In this document: positions 1 to 13,289 of the stretch, one piece after another
How the letters are laid out: each line of letters starts with the position of its first letter
How positions within the stretch are numbered: position 1 is the first letter of the stretch
Assembly (NCBI GenBank): GCA_020205615.1
Contig: CM035160.1
Coordinates: 5,496,437 to 5,560,436 of the forward strand
Source: Panax quinquefolius
Taxonomy: Eukaryota > Streptophyta > Magnoliopsida > Apiales > Araliaceae
Direction of reading: 5' to 3'
Length of the DNA stretch: 64,000 nucleotides
Position numbers and translations under genes: made by a program
Notes under the pieces: generated by a model
Database searches by the model: none
What the model was told of the DNA's origin: nothing
Seen by the model: the letters and a program-made list of their open reading frames with translations, nothing else

Positions 1-300
1 TCTCTTCAAATATTCCCTTCCCTTCCTCCTTCCCGTGAACCTCTACCCCATCCCCCGTCCCCCATCGCCTCATCATCCTCGTCCCCTGCCTTTCCCTACA
101 TTTACCATTTCCGCTTCAACATCCAACACCCTCCATTCTCCTAAAAACCAAGATGAATTCTGCCAACAGATCGGCTTCATTTTCGCCTCTCTTTCTCTCT
201 CCTCTGCCTCTCCTTCGATTGTTGCGCGGACTAACATATTTAGATCTATATTTGGGTTGATGTCAACAAGTTGAGACTGATTTTTGGAACGTGATTATTA
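1..300 (+). other. CT-rich leader, possible 5' end of an unidentified gene
   Basis: The first 230 bases are strongly pyrimidine-rich, like a plant 5' leader. A start codon in good context lies at about 152 (ccaagATG) and opens a short serine- and leucine-rich frame of roughly 35 codons. No downstream exon that continues it could be recognised. It may be the first exon of a gene, or a leader and promoter fragment. I recognise no protein family here. Confidence 0.2.
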
Positions 301-1700
301 GGGTTCATTGTATTATTGTATATATGTTTGTGATTTCGTTTTTCTTGCACTAATTATATAAAATCAAATATGTTTACAAATGATTTACCATAATATACTT
401 CAGATTCCTTTTGCTCATCAGTTTTATTATGATTTGTTTACTATCTTGTGATTTGGTTTTTCAGTTCAAATGAATAAGATGTGGTTTTTGTGTGATGAAT
501 TAGATTTAATTTGATAAATAGGATTTCTATTTTCTGGGTTTGGTGGTTATGATTTATGAATCAAAAGAAGAAATGAGTAAATGGATTTTGTTTATTTTGA
601 TCGAATATGATATGAATGTTGAATTATTATTTGAATAATGATACAAACACAAATTATTTACGCTTTGTTTTTGAGTTTTAAAATGGATAAAAAAAAATGG
701 ATGGAAAATTTAAGTTTTCTTTCTAATTCTTATGTTTTTTAGTTTTTTAATAAATGAAAAAGAAAAGAAATGGATAGAAAATTTGGTCATTTTTTCTGTC
801 AAAGTTTTTCGTTCAAAATTTGCTTAATTTGGACAGAAAAGAATTTGGAATAAGTAATATTTTTATAATTCCCATATTATCCTTAACTTTTAATACTTAT
901 AATAAATTTTAAATTACAACTCATGCTCTCAATTTTAAATTTTTTATTTTTTTCTATTAAAAATTCAGAAACAACACAAATGAAACTTCAAGTTTTCTAT
1001 TCTATTCTTTTCTATTCTAATTTAAATTTTCTATTTTTTTTTTCCTGTTCAAAACTCAGAAACATAGTGTTAATGTGACATATTCCACTTTAGTTTTTTT
1101 ATGTGGGGTCAAAGATTAAATTGAAGCAATTTGTTGACCAATATACTGAGATGGAGTATGTCAAAATTAAAAACTGAATTACCGAAATGAAAAAAGAGTA
1201 ATTGTTTAGATTAATAATCTATATTTAAACTTAAAATTAATTGTAAAACTCTAGAATTCAAAGATACTATAAATAAAAAGAAATTGTTAAATTCACAACT
1301 GAAAATATTATTTTCACACCAAAAGTGTCGCTATAGATCCTATAACGACGATTTTTACCATCCCTATATATTTACAGCGATATTTTTGTTGTTGAAATAA
1401 TAAAAAGTGTTGTTGATTCAACAATTCCCTAAATAAAATTTTAAAAAAATGTATCAAATTTTAATTTTTAAAATAAAGTATATCTTTAACGGAGTATTGT
1501 TTTTTTATTTTTTGAAGCCCCATCTTTGAGAATATAATATAAGAAATAAACTCACATATTAAGAAAGAAATAACTCAAACAAACTAGAGGAACTCATCGG
1601 AATGTAGGAGGGAGCATAAAAATGTCTAATCTTCCCTAATCAAAAACCAAAAAGAATTTCAATCCCAATTAACATGCCCTTTTATTTTGAACGGTCGGTA
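301..1700. other. AT-rich intergenic DNA
   Basis: No gene is visible. The stretch is dominated by A and T runs. At 1325-1380 there is a short patch with gtcgctata and tataacgacg motifs, similar to the palindromic patch at 39040-39186, so it may be a transposon scrap. The part just before 1700 should hold the promoter of the gene starting at 1757. Confidence 0.5.
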
Positions 1701-1704
1701 AAGC

Positions 1705-1713
1705 TTTATAAGG
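1705..1713 (+). promoter_or_regulatory. TATA-like box for the 1757 gene
   Basis: TTTATAAGG lies 44 bases before the start codon at 1757. Plant transcription usually starts about 30 bases after a TATA box, so the 5' leader would be very short. This is a position-based inference only. Confidence 0.3.
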
Positions 1714-1756
1714 CTCGCCTCTGGAAATAAACATTTGTTGCAGGCAGACAGAGAAA

Positions 1757-4216
1757 ATGAAAGCTCTTTTTCTCTCTCCTCTATCTCTCCCTTGTTCGCT
1801 GCAACCCCATCACTACGCTTTACAAATCCATTTATCCAATCCGATTTTATGCCCAAAAACCTCTTCAATCACACCCAAACCTTCGAGTTTTCGCAATATA
1901 ATAGTTCCAAGGGCCAATTCTGGGGACCCAAAAGAGTCCAAGAAATTCATGGACGAAAATGGCGCCGTGGATGACATGGATGGCTATCTTAACTACCTTT
2001 CTCTCGAGTATGACTCTGTTTGGGACACCAAACCATTATGGTAATATTTTTCCTTTCGTGGCAGCTCCTACCCTTTTGTCGGAGTCCCATTTGCCCCTTT
2101 TTGTTTCCAAAAAAGAGTTCCATTTTTTTGATGGTAGTATAAAGCATCACAATTACATTATCATGCCATGCTACCAAACTAAGCACTTGCGCTATTAAAC
2201 TAAAAACTCAAAATGGTAACAATGAAACAAAAAATATATCCTTAAAAGTTATAAGTTTTCCAAATGGGACATTTTTTAATAATAAGAAAAATTAGTTGAG
2301 CAAAGGGAATATTATTTTCACCGTCTTATTTTGTTTCCATTTTTGACTTGTATGATATTTTGTGGGGTTTGATTTGGTTGAGAATTTACTTATTTTGCTA
2401 TTAGAGTATGGTCTCTCTCTTTTTTTTTTTTGTATAATCTGAACTTCCCTGCCTCCGGTCATAAGGATTTGTAAAAGTGTATGTGTGAGCTGAAATAATG
2501 GTCAGCACTACTATGTAATGGTTGCCTATTCCTAGTCCTCTACTAAATAAAGCTCCAGTTTAGTGAAAGTAAGCCTACATATAGCAATATATTATATATG
2601 GAGATCTCCCTCTTCATTCATGTAAATGGTATCAGAGCCATAGTTCTAGTTTTATATTTTTTTTTCATGCTCTTTATTCAATTATCATAGTTCCATTGTT
2701 ATTGTGTCTACATTTGTTCTCCGAATTTAAGTCTTATCAAAGTCTTCTTTTGTAGTGGAATAAACTCACTCTGGGAAATTGGTATGTGGAATAAAAAGCA
2801 AATGCTAGAAATATGGATCTAATACCATTAACTGGAAAGATGAGGGAGCTCTCTCTATATTGCTGGTATATTTGCATAAGAGTGGAGCACTATTAATTGG
2901 AGCCGTAAGAATAGTGCCATTATTTCAACCCACTCATATACCCCAAATCCAACAACAATAAAAATCATAAAAGTAGCAAATCTTTTGTTTTCTTTCTGTG
3001 GAAAGACCCAATTGTACATTTGGTTTCAAGTTCATTCTTTATAATCAAACTATCAAAGTTGATAGTTTATATAGGGCTTGAACTGAGTATCCCTTTTCCT
3101 ACTTTAGGATTACAAGATTAGTAGATAAGTTTAGGATTAACTGTACCTTTCTTTTCCTTTTTCTATTTTTATTACCCTTTAAACCTCAAGATAATTGTAG
3201 TGGTCTTTTCTATGTTTTAGTACCTCTTCATATTGTATTATTTTTACCAATTCTTCTTATTTCAATATTCATGTTGATTGTTTGATAGGTGTCAACCGTG
3301 GACCATAACACTAACTGGAGTTCTCGTAATTGCTTGTAGCTGGCTAATTTTACACTCAGTGATAGTCAGTACTGTAGTTCTCTCTTTAATCAGTGCATGG
3401 TGGTACATCTTTCTGTACTCTTACCCAAAGGTATCCGCAACTCCTACTTGGTTCCGACTCTTGTTACTATTTTTACTGAGAAGACTAAATTGACTTGTAA
3501 CTCTTGTATTGTGTGCTTTCAAGAAGGGAGAAAAAAGGGGGAGCGGTGGCATAAATTGTTTTTTACAAAGTGATCTGGATCAAGGCAATAGCCACCCTTA
3601 TTATTTCTGCATCTAGTGTACGTACGGTCTTTGGACTTGCAATAGAAATTTTGTGTGTTAATAAGTTATTACTTAAGAAGCAACTTAGATGTTCATAAGA
3701 AGAGAATACAATATACTTAGTAATGGGAATGGACCATAGAAAAGCTTAGTGTAATTTGTTTATAACTCCTGACTGTATTGATATAGTTGCTTCAATCAGT
3801 AGTTAATTACTGAAACTTTGTTAAAGCTTATCTTGGTTTGAATACATGTGCTGCACTTTTGTGTTTGTTTCACGCGTTTTTCTTTCCTTTTATTTTTTAG
3901 CATGCGCTGGTCAGTGCTTCAAGAAATCTAATGAGCAGAAGATAAACATTGCATTTTTTAGCCTCATATTAAAACAGGGAAAACTGAACTTGGGAGGTCA
4001 CAACAGGGCTCTTTTTAAGTATTAGTTTCCTTACTGACATTTTAATATTTGTTGATTTTCTTTAAACTTTAGGATAATATAAATAGATTGATAACTCTGT
4101 TTTTATGTTTTGGCTTTTCTTTTCTTTCACAGGTGTACTCAGATATGATTGCAGAGCGAAGGAAGAAGGTGACAAACGGTGTTGAAGACACTTTTGGTTC
4201 GAGGAAGAGTCGATGA
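1757..4216 (+). CDS. Plastid-targeted small membrane protein, DUF6737-like (3 exons)
   Basis: Three exons join cleanly: 1757-2040, 3289-3430 and 4133-4216, all with GT-AG introns, giving 169 residues. Residues 1-50 are rich in S, P, L and lack acidic residues, as expected of a chloroplast transit peptide. After an acidic stretch comes the motif WDTKPLWCQPWTI, with its W codon split by intron 1. Exon 2 then encodes two hydrophobic, probably membrane-spanning segments (about residues 99-141). The tail is basic (ERRKK, SRKSR). The W..KP.WCQPW signature followed by two helices resembles a small family shared by cyanobacteria and plastids that I believe is catalogued as DUF6737; the name is from memory. 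The function is unknown to me. Likely location is the thylakoid or envelope membrane (inference). Intron 1 (1.25 kb) holds copia-like LTR fragments. Confidence 0.85.
2468..2646 (+). repeat. Copia-like LTR end with iMet primer-binding site, in intron 1
   Basis: The segment ends in TGGTATCAGAGCCATAG (about 2628), the usual primer-binding site complementary to plant initiator-Met tRNA. The sequence just before it should therefore be an LTR 3' end. A related sequence lies in reverse orientation at 2815-2990, so this is one arm of an inverted pair inside intron 1 of the 1757 gene. No gag or pol is present. A solo fragment or a small TRIM-type element fits. Confidence 0.55.
2815..2990 (-). repeat. 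Second copia-like LTR fragment, inverted
   Basis: Read on the minus strand, this copy shares blocks with 2468-2646: gttgaaataatgg, then tagtgctcc-like sequence, agcaatata, gagctccctc, and it ends in aatggtattagatcc, a diverged primer-binding site. The two arms are separated by about 170 bases and could fold into an imperfect hairpin in the pre-mRNA. Confidence 0.5.
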
Positions 4217-5987
4217 TCTTTAAAGATATCTGTAAAGTTGTGTTGTTCTGATATCAATTTAAGAAATTTTATAGGATCTACACATCAAATCCTGGCATTA
4301 TATACTGAATTCACCATTTGGGGAAATTTTGTATTTTAAGAAATGTCCATAGAGTTGTTGCTATTATTTCTTTTACAAAACACAGTTCAAGATGAATGAG
4401 TCGTCCTTAAATTATGCCATCATATTCTTTAGATTCGCAGCTAAATTTGTTTATTAATGCTATTTCATCCCACTCCGGAAGAGGGGTCTACTTGCTGCTA
4501 TTAAGGGAAAGATATGAGTTCAATAATGGAGTTGAGAGCGCGAGCTCCGCCATTGCAAATAATGCTATTTGCTCAACAGGCTGAACCCTTTTAACAATTT
4601 GATTCCTTTATAATCTGAGAAGAACGTCAATACGAGCCTACATAAAACTGGGAGACTGACTCAAGTATCAAGTTATGGAAGAGGTGGTGCAGCATTATAT
4701 CAAAATTTTATAGGTCAAAACTCGTCTCTCTCCCCCACACTAGCAAAACCACACCACACATGAAAGGAAAAGTAAGGCAAGTAATAGTCTAATGGGAACA
4801 AGCTCAAAAGTCATAACCATGAATGCCAAGGATGTGATCTCAAGACTACATGATCAAAGTCACATTTACACTTCGAACAGAATATAGGTAGAGAAGTTGG
4901 TCAAGGGACTCCTGTCTACTCTAACCCCAGAAGAGCTCAAGAGTATAATTATAGGATGACTTGATATCAACCTCCTGTCTAGTCCGCAGAGCACAAGGGT
5001 ATAACTAGGGGATGAATTAATATTGATATAAGTGAGCTTAAGAACTGAACCATCAAATTGTTCGGTCTGTAAGTTTCACCTACTTAATGAAGACATGATT
5101 TGAAGAATGGAGTTTCACCTACTTAATGAAGACATGATTTGAAGATTTCCATTGGACTCTACCATTAAAACCTTGCATTTATTAAGCCTTCATTTTTCAT
5201 GCAGAACCAACTGTAGCTCCTGTTCCATTTTCAGGAAGCAACTTTAGATGGGGGCATGACTAAAACATTGCAATGTTGACAAAAGGTTCAAGACATGTGA
5301 ACCATCAGCCAATTTTAATGTGTTGTTGCTAATGACTTAATGAAAATAGAACTCTCTCCTGTAAATCTTTTCTATTAGATGCTCATTCATGAAACTCAAT
5401 GAAATAGCAGAGCTATAAATAGATATCAGTGTCACTATATAGCCTACTCGCATGTGAATAACATCCTCAAGCTTCACTATAACATGAATCCATTAGCACT
5501 AAGATAACTTCACTTGAACATGAAGCCATTAGCACCAAGATAGTCAAGGCCATTAAAGATATGGCTACAAAAAATCACCAAACTCATCCTCCAACTCAGT
5601 ACCCTTCAAATGCTAAGTTGCTTACTTGAGAGAACAGTAATTCTTCACATTAACCTGAAAGAAAATTGAAAATCATGACAAGAAAGAGGAATATGACAAG
5701 GTTAAGCTAAGCTTTCAAACAAACACAATAATACGTTCTCCGAATACTGGCGGCCATGCAAGCATTTGATGGCTCTCTTACAACACTTGCACAAAGCAAG
5801 ATGACCTGAGATTATTCACTCTACTGAATTCATATTCTACTGTTAAGCAAACTATACATCTAGTTCCCACATTATCATAAAATCAAAACTATACAATTGA
5901 ATATATGTCTTCAGATTCTAGAAGAAATCAACAAGTAAAATAATACAAGGAGAAGAAACTCACCAATTCATTATTGTTTACCAAAAA
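4217..5987. other. Intergenic region with short tandem duplications
   Basis: It holds the 3' ends of the convergent genes at 1757 and 5988 but no further coding region that I can support. A 35-bp sequence is repeated exactly at 5072-5106 and 5111-5145 (39-bp period). Near 4900-5010 and 5470-5550 there are looser direct repeats. These look like decayed repeat DNA or an untranslated region. Confidence 0.5.
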
Positions 5988-7619
<1,632 letters not shown>

Positions 7620-8808
7620 ACAACGAACCTATTATGTAACAAACTTCATTTGGGTCAGTTGTTGGGCCTATTAAGAAAGGCTACTTGGATCAGGTAAATT
7701 GTTTGGACTGTGGGCAACAACAACTATTAGTGGGATTTAATAATAGTTCGTTCAATATGAAATAAATTTAATTTAAGGAAATAATATTATTAAAGCAATA
7801 ATAAGTATTAGTAAAAGTATTAAGTAGTAAAATAATTAGGCTAGAGTCGCACAAAATCTCCTATACTACTTATTCATGTAAACAATATACTACTACTACT
7901 ACTACATCAGTCAGACAGAACCTATATAATAATAATAATAAATCGTTTTATCAACTTAAACTCATACAATTAAATGCATCATTGTTCATTTTTTTCTGTC
8001 AAATCTTCACCAAAAGTTTGATGGGTAAGATAGTCAATTTACTTGTTATATATGTTGACTAATTATTAAATATTAAAAAACTTACCCCTGACTTTATTTT
8101 GTTATCAAACTATCTAAAATTTTAAAAATTATTAAAACAGTACAAAAAAGTTGAATTAAAGAAAACCTTTAAAATAAAATAAAGTGAATTAAAAAAAAAA
8201 AAACCCCATCAAATTTCATCTTCTCTGTTCCACCCCAAGTCCGTCGTTAATCTGCCACCGTGAATCTAATGTTTGAAAAACTAGCACCATCATAGCATAG
8301 GCCTTCTTCTTCCAATATCAAAATTAAGAACCATTTAATTCGATTATGGATTATCATTGCTTCAAATTTAAGTAATTTTATTGTCCTCAACCACCAAACC
8401 CAACAACAAATTAGATTAGATCTCAAATACCACAAGCACGAAAAAAATTGCATTTATTAATAAAAAGATTTATACCTTCTCAATGTTCCGTTTTTATTTT
8501 CATTCTTATTTTTTTTGGATAATGTGGAGTTTACAGTCGGACTAATCTCCACACTTCGGACCACATGCTTTTCATACAGGCTTGTGCTTTCGTTTCTTTG
8601 GCCTTGTGACCCTTTTAAGCTTGACACTTATAGCGGGTGGGATTCGATTCCAAAACGTTCGGATTTACGACTGACCCGAGACCTCATTTAAATCACTATG
8701 ACAATATTAGTGCTGGGGTTCGTTCTTATTCTCATTTGATAACCTCTTTTCATTGTTTTTTTTCTTATTCAACTCAAATCCAAATAGAGAAGAGTATAAA
8801 AGGAAAAA
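7620..8808. other. Intergenic, AT-rich; WDR5B promoter side
   Basis: The first few hundred bases should hold the WDR5B promoter and leader (read leftward). There is a short TAA microsatellite at about 7928-7941. At 7940-8060 lies a sequence that, reversed, resembles 20940-21030. No gene is visible. Confidence 0.5.
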
Positions 8809-8914
8809 GGGTTAAGTTCAGATGATCACTTGGGGTTTTGGCGGTTTCCACTTAACCACCTATAACGAGAAAGTTTACATTTAAACACCCTTTTTTTTGA
8901 GTTAAAGTGAAAAC
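8809..8914 (+). repeat. Left terminal inverted repeat of the Pack-MULE-like element
   Basis: It starts GGGTTAAGTTCAGATGA and ends GAGTTAAAGTGAAAAC. Reverse-complemented, 20533-20639 aligns along its whole length with a few small differences, including the shared block CCACTTAACCACCTATA. Confidence 0.75.
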
Positions 8915-9149
8915 TGCTCATTATAACTCATTATTTAAGTTGAATAAAGACTTAATTACCTCCTTATATATACAAATGATGATGAGAGAACACGGGAGTA
9001 ATTCCATTCATTTTGTCCGAATCTTCAATACATGGCTCATCAAAAGGGAAAATATGAAAGATTGCTCATAATAATCAATACCCAATTGACAATTAAAAAG
9101 AAAAAAACCTAATTTCATTCAATTTGTTACTCCATCCATCGCCATTCCT

Positions 9150-10330
9150 ATAAACAAACAAAACCAAAATAAATTCCAATTCCAAGAAGCTCCATATGCA
9201 AATTTGACAAAATACAATTCTTGATCAAACTCAGAACATTAACCTTCGTAAATTTGTCCACAAAGTCAAGTGCAATGGTTTGCGATGCCTCTCCAGTGCT
9301 CTTGAGAATCGACATAGCTTCACCGCCAACTCGTTTCAAAAGTGAACAATCGAGACAATTACGCTTCTTGATCAAGATTACTCAAATTGTTATTAAGCCC
9401 TTTCCAAGTACTTCAGATCCTCACAAAAAGTTTCCTAACTCACGACTTATTAACCCCGAACTTGTTTTCATTCCCCGATCCTTTCATTCGATCAACATAC
9501 TCCTCCATAGTATGCCTCTAATCAATGTCCTCCCAAAATTTAGAAGAGTCTCTAATAACAGCTTCATTTATGCCCAAAGATCATGTTGCTTTAACAACCG
9601 ATCATCACTTATAATGGAACATGAACTACTATTAGTTCCTTTCTCGAGCCATGGTGCGAAATGCCAACCAGAGGTCTTAATAGATGCTACACGAATGAAG
9701 TAAATCCTCCAAGAAGAGGTGAATCAACAAGTTAAAGTTTCACCTCCGTAAGAAATCAAGCTTCTTATCCATACAAAGAGCTCTAATTTCAAAGAAACTA
9801 GTCAAAGAAAAAAAATATCTCCACGCCTTTTCCCAAGTCTCCAACTTTACAACACCCATTTATCAATACATTCCATAACAAAGACACTCCCTAGCTTATT
9901 TCTTTCAGGGACTTTCATCAAACAACCGTAAAGCAAAACCCAATAACTTAACTTTAACATACATATCAACCAAAGAAACTCGAACAAATGAATCAAACTC
10001 AAGACCCCTTTTCAAAATCTCACCATGAACCATCATACCAGCCCTACCCTCAATCAAACCCGCACTCGAAAACAGAGTATTTGTTGCTAAATCTTCCAAT
10101 CAGAATATTTAAGGGAAGCCCAAAACAGAGCAAATAAAATCTAATACCAATTGAATAGCCCAAAACAGAGTATTTGTGCCCATTTCTTTGTTGAGGCATT
10201 TTATCAAACAAGTGGAGACTATGAGAGCCAAAAATGTAGATACTGAGAGAATTTGCAGAATCATCGACATCAGAATTATACCCATAACAAATAATTTGAG
10301 CTTTAACCCATAACCCATTGATTTGGCGAC
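9150..10330 (-). pseudogene. Broken PPR (pentatricopeptide repeat) gene fragments
   Basis: Minus-strand reading gives several PPR-like pieces in different frames. At 10330-10110 there is the N-terminal style (KAQIICYGY, then SLHLFDKMPQQRN). At 10099-9905 there is GMMVHGEILKRG, then VRVSLVDMYVKV and ALRLFDESP, ending in a stop. After a frame shift, at about 9900-9840, comes LLWNVLINGCCKVGD. These match PLS-class PPR proteins, which edit or process organelle RNA. Frame shifts, stops and missing repeats rule out a working protein. Further downstream (9700-9150) the similarity fades, though a fragment reading SGWHFAPWLEKGTN continues on the same strand. The fragment sits between the inverted repeats of a Mutator-like element, so capture is likely. 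Confidence 0.7.
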
Positions 10331-10334
10331 TCAA

Positions 10335-10852
10335 GGTGGTGCCGAGAGAGAGGAAGGGTGGCAGAGCCTCGGCATTTTGAGTCGACTTGGAGCCGAATCG
10401 GGCCGAAGGAGATGGGAAGTTCTCGGACCTAGCGACGGTCAGTGGGGGACGTTAGTCGCCAAAGTTGAAATCGGATCCGAGACCCAGATTAAGACTCACA
10501 GAATCACTGCGGTTTGGAGACCGGATCACTACTTACCGATCGCTAAAGTTGAAATAGATCCTTCAACTCTCTTCAATGTCCCGACGGAGAAAGAATCGGC
10601 AAGGGCATGATATCGTAAGAGCAACACTAGTTCTAGATATGGTGAGTAGTAGTTTCACAATCAAAATCGAGACATCGCCTCTCTCAGCCCTAGATATAAA
10701 AACCGAAATGAAATTATGAGAAAGAGCTCGAGAATCAAGAGGAAGAAGGCTATTTTAGACATTTTCTAGTTTTTTTTTGTTACACCCACTTTTCACGCGC
10801 TTTTTGGCGTCGACATGCACGCGCTAAGTTAATTTGGACGGAAAAGGTAGCG
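10335..10852. other. Unidentified GC-richer segment inside the Pack-MULE-like element
   Basis: This stretch is clearly richer in G and C than its surroundings and has open frames on both strands, but I recognise no family. One 95-codon plus-strand frame (10323-10610) has a short internal duplication (AKVEI twice). It may be a second captured host gene piece, or part of the element's own subterminal DNA. It ends at the 5-base target site of the LTR element. Confidence 0.35.
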
Positions 10853-13276
10853 TGTGGACGCCCAAAATTAGGTATACATCACCCATCTTGGGTCGCCACT
10901 TACATGATACGTAATTTAAATACAACTTATTAACATAACTCGCATATGCATAATAATATATAAACATGTGAGTTTAAATACAAATATCGCTTACTAGATA
11001 TTATACAAACTCAAACAAAAGTCCTCATTACAATTATTATCACACTATTTCACGTAATAGTGAGGACTACTAATGCTATCTTCGTGACCATCACTGCTTC
11101 CCCAGACTCGTCCCAAATATATTCTCATTTCAAGAAGAAAAAGTGAAAGAAAGGGTGAGCTCAACTAGCCCAAGAAGAAATATTATGACTAAGATAATGC
11201 AAAATAAATTATCAATAGTCTTCAACAATGTTAAACCGATAAAATACAATAGACAACCATTTAATCTGCGGTGAAATACGAATCCATTAAAAGAGTCAAG
11301 TAGAAAATAAAATCTACTATCTTTTATGATTTTAAAAGGTTTTTCATCATCATTATAGCCGAGACTCACTTTAATAAATAATCCACATCATCGAATCACC
11401 CCCACACTACTACGCCAGGATATTCTTAAGTATCACGATCACAATTATTCCCGCACTACGGGCGAGAATAGTTGTGTATTCATTAATGGTCATGATCATG
11501 CCAACAACTCGTCCCATCATTGCACTACTACCAATCGAGGATTTTTAATCACATCATTTGTAACATTACGGTCCATGATTACGCCAATAATCCTCGGTCA
11601 TAATCATACCAAGTCCATCCATGCTCTACAAAGCCATGATGACTTTAAAAAAAAATATAAATATGAGGATGATGACAATGATATAAGAATTCAATAAAAC
11701 AAGTTCAAGAATTATTTTATCCGTGAATTATTAACGTCCAAATTGTCAACACGATCTTTGCTTTGTAGAGTAAAATTCAAGAATGATCGTAAGAATATTT
11801 CCGTGAAAAGATATTTGGATGAAACGCAAATATCAAGGATATTCTACTAATTTCATGGAGTATAGAAGTCAAAGTTTTAACCAACCGGGTATAATAAAGA
11901 ATGGAATAACAAAAGAAATCACCACGCATGCGGTGCTTGGCAGATGTATGCGAGTTATTCCAATGTAATAATAATAACGGAACCAATGTCGTGAAATTCA
12001 CCGATGTGATGTTCCAATGTAATAATAAAGATGGAACCGGATCCTGTAAAACACAGATAGGATATTCCAACAGAATGATAAAGATTTTAACCAGTCCTGT
12101 AAAACACACGCATGTGATGTTCCAATGTAATAATAAAATCGGAACCAGTCCTGTAAAACACATGCATGTGATGTTCCAATGTAATAATAAAAGAATGTCA
12201 CCAAGTATAGGGTAAATCACATTATACAAAAGTTATTCCAATGTAATAAATAAGAATGGAATAACATAAGGATTTCACCAAGTATAGGGTATGCCATGCG
12301 TATACAAAAGTTATGTATAGGTATGCCACTTTTACAAAGTTATTCCAATGTAATAATAAAGAATGGAATAATGTAAGTTCTCTTCAAGAAGAAAGAATAA
12401 CAACACCCTTACCGTAAAAAGAACCTGAATATAGAAGTAATGAAGTAGTTGAGAATACTCTTTCTTCTTTCTATAACTTTCTCTATAGCTTCTCTCTATA
12501 ATTTTCTCTGTAGTTTCAATGAATTGTAAGAAAATAATGAAGGAATGAGCTTCTATTTATAGAAAATGGAATGCATAAGAATTAATCCATGAACTATCCA
12601 GATTGATTTACTTTAATCTGACTATCCATGTTTAAAGAAAAATCTTTTAAATAAAATATAATATATTCTATTTATATAAAAACATTTTACTATGCAAACA
12701 CTATGCAAAAACACTACGCAAAACACTATGCATAATAAAATATAATATATTTTATTTATAAAATAACTTTAATAAAGTATTCTGCTTTTATATAAAAGAT
12801 GTTTACATTTTATTACGTTAATAATACTGAATAAAACAAAACGTCATTATCGCTATAATAATTCATATTATTAATCGACAATAATGGAATCAAACCAAGT
12901 GACTTCTCACATAAGCATCAATAATCAATACCGCAATGCTACTACGCAACCACACGTACATCGTATTTTTTACTACCGAGTAGTTCAACAAAGATCAACG
13001 GTAAAACTTCCGCCGTTATTTCAATAAAATATTTTTGTCTTTTTCTCAATCCGATAATAATTACGTTGTGGGGGTCACCAATGATTGAGTAGTTGTCAGA
13101 CGAATATTCCTCGCTAAACCTAATATTCCCCACCAATCGAATATAATATAACCACTTGATACTTTGCAAAATTTATAAATATTACCCACAACTATAACAT
13201 TATATCAAATTATTCCATAATATTCAAAATAATATTTATAGAAAATTCATCTTTATTTATAAAAACCGGGTCTTAC
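10853..13276 (-). repeat. LTR (family 1), 3' LTR of the element
   Basis: On the plus strand it runs from tgtggacgccc to gggtcttaca. It aligns with 18106-20528 throughout. It contains five or so tandem units of about 57 bp (11945-12200), each with gttccaatgtaataataaa and cagtcctgtaaaacaca. A TATA-like box (CTATAAATAG read on the minus strand) lies at 12553-12562, which marks the likely U3/R promoter. Confidence 0.9.
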
Positions 13277-13289
13277 AACCTCCCTTCTT
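13277..13289 (-). other. Polypurine tract
   Basis: Directly next to the 3' LTR the minus strand reads TAAGAAGGGAGGT, a purine run in the expected place for the plus-strand DNA primer of reverse transcription. Confidence 0.6.

Noticed and set aside
35..274. 79-codon plus-strand frame at the window start
   Set aside because: Proline-, serine- and histidine-rich translation of a CT-rich leader; no family resemblance. The ATG at 152 in another frame has better context, and neither can be supported as a gene.
8625..8665. Possible SINE or tRNA B-box (gggattcgattcc)
   Set aside because: No A-box at the right distance and no cloverleaf; a single B-box-like word is not enough.
9221..9703. 160-codon plus-strand frame
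   Set aside because: Antisense of the PPR remnant; the PPR-like residues read only on the minus strand.
10323..10610. 95-codon plus-strand frame as a real gene
   Set aside because: No start context, no splice partners, no recognisable family, and it lies in a captured or element-derived segment.
11928..12229. Long frames on both strands with repeated peptide units
   Set aside because: They come from the 57-bp tandem sub-repeats of the LTR and are not a repeat protein.
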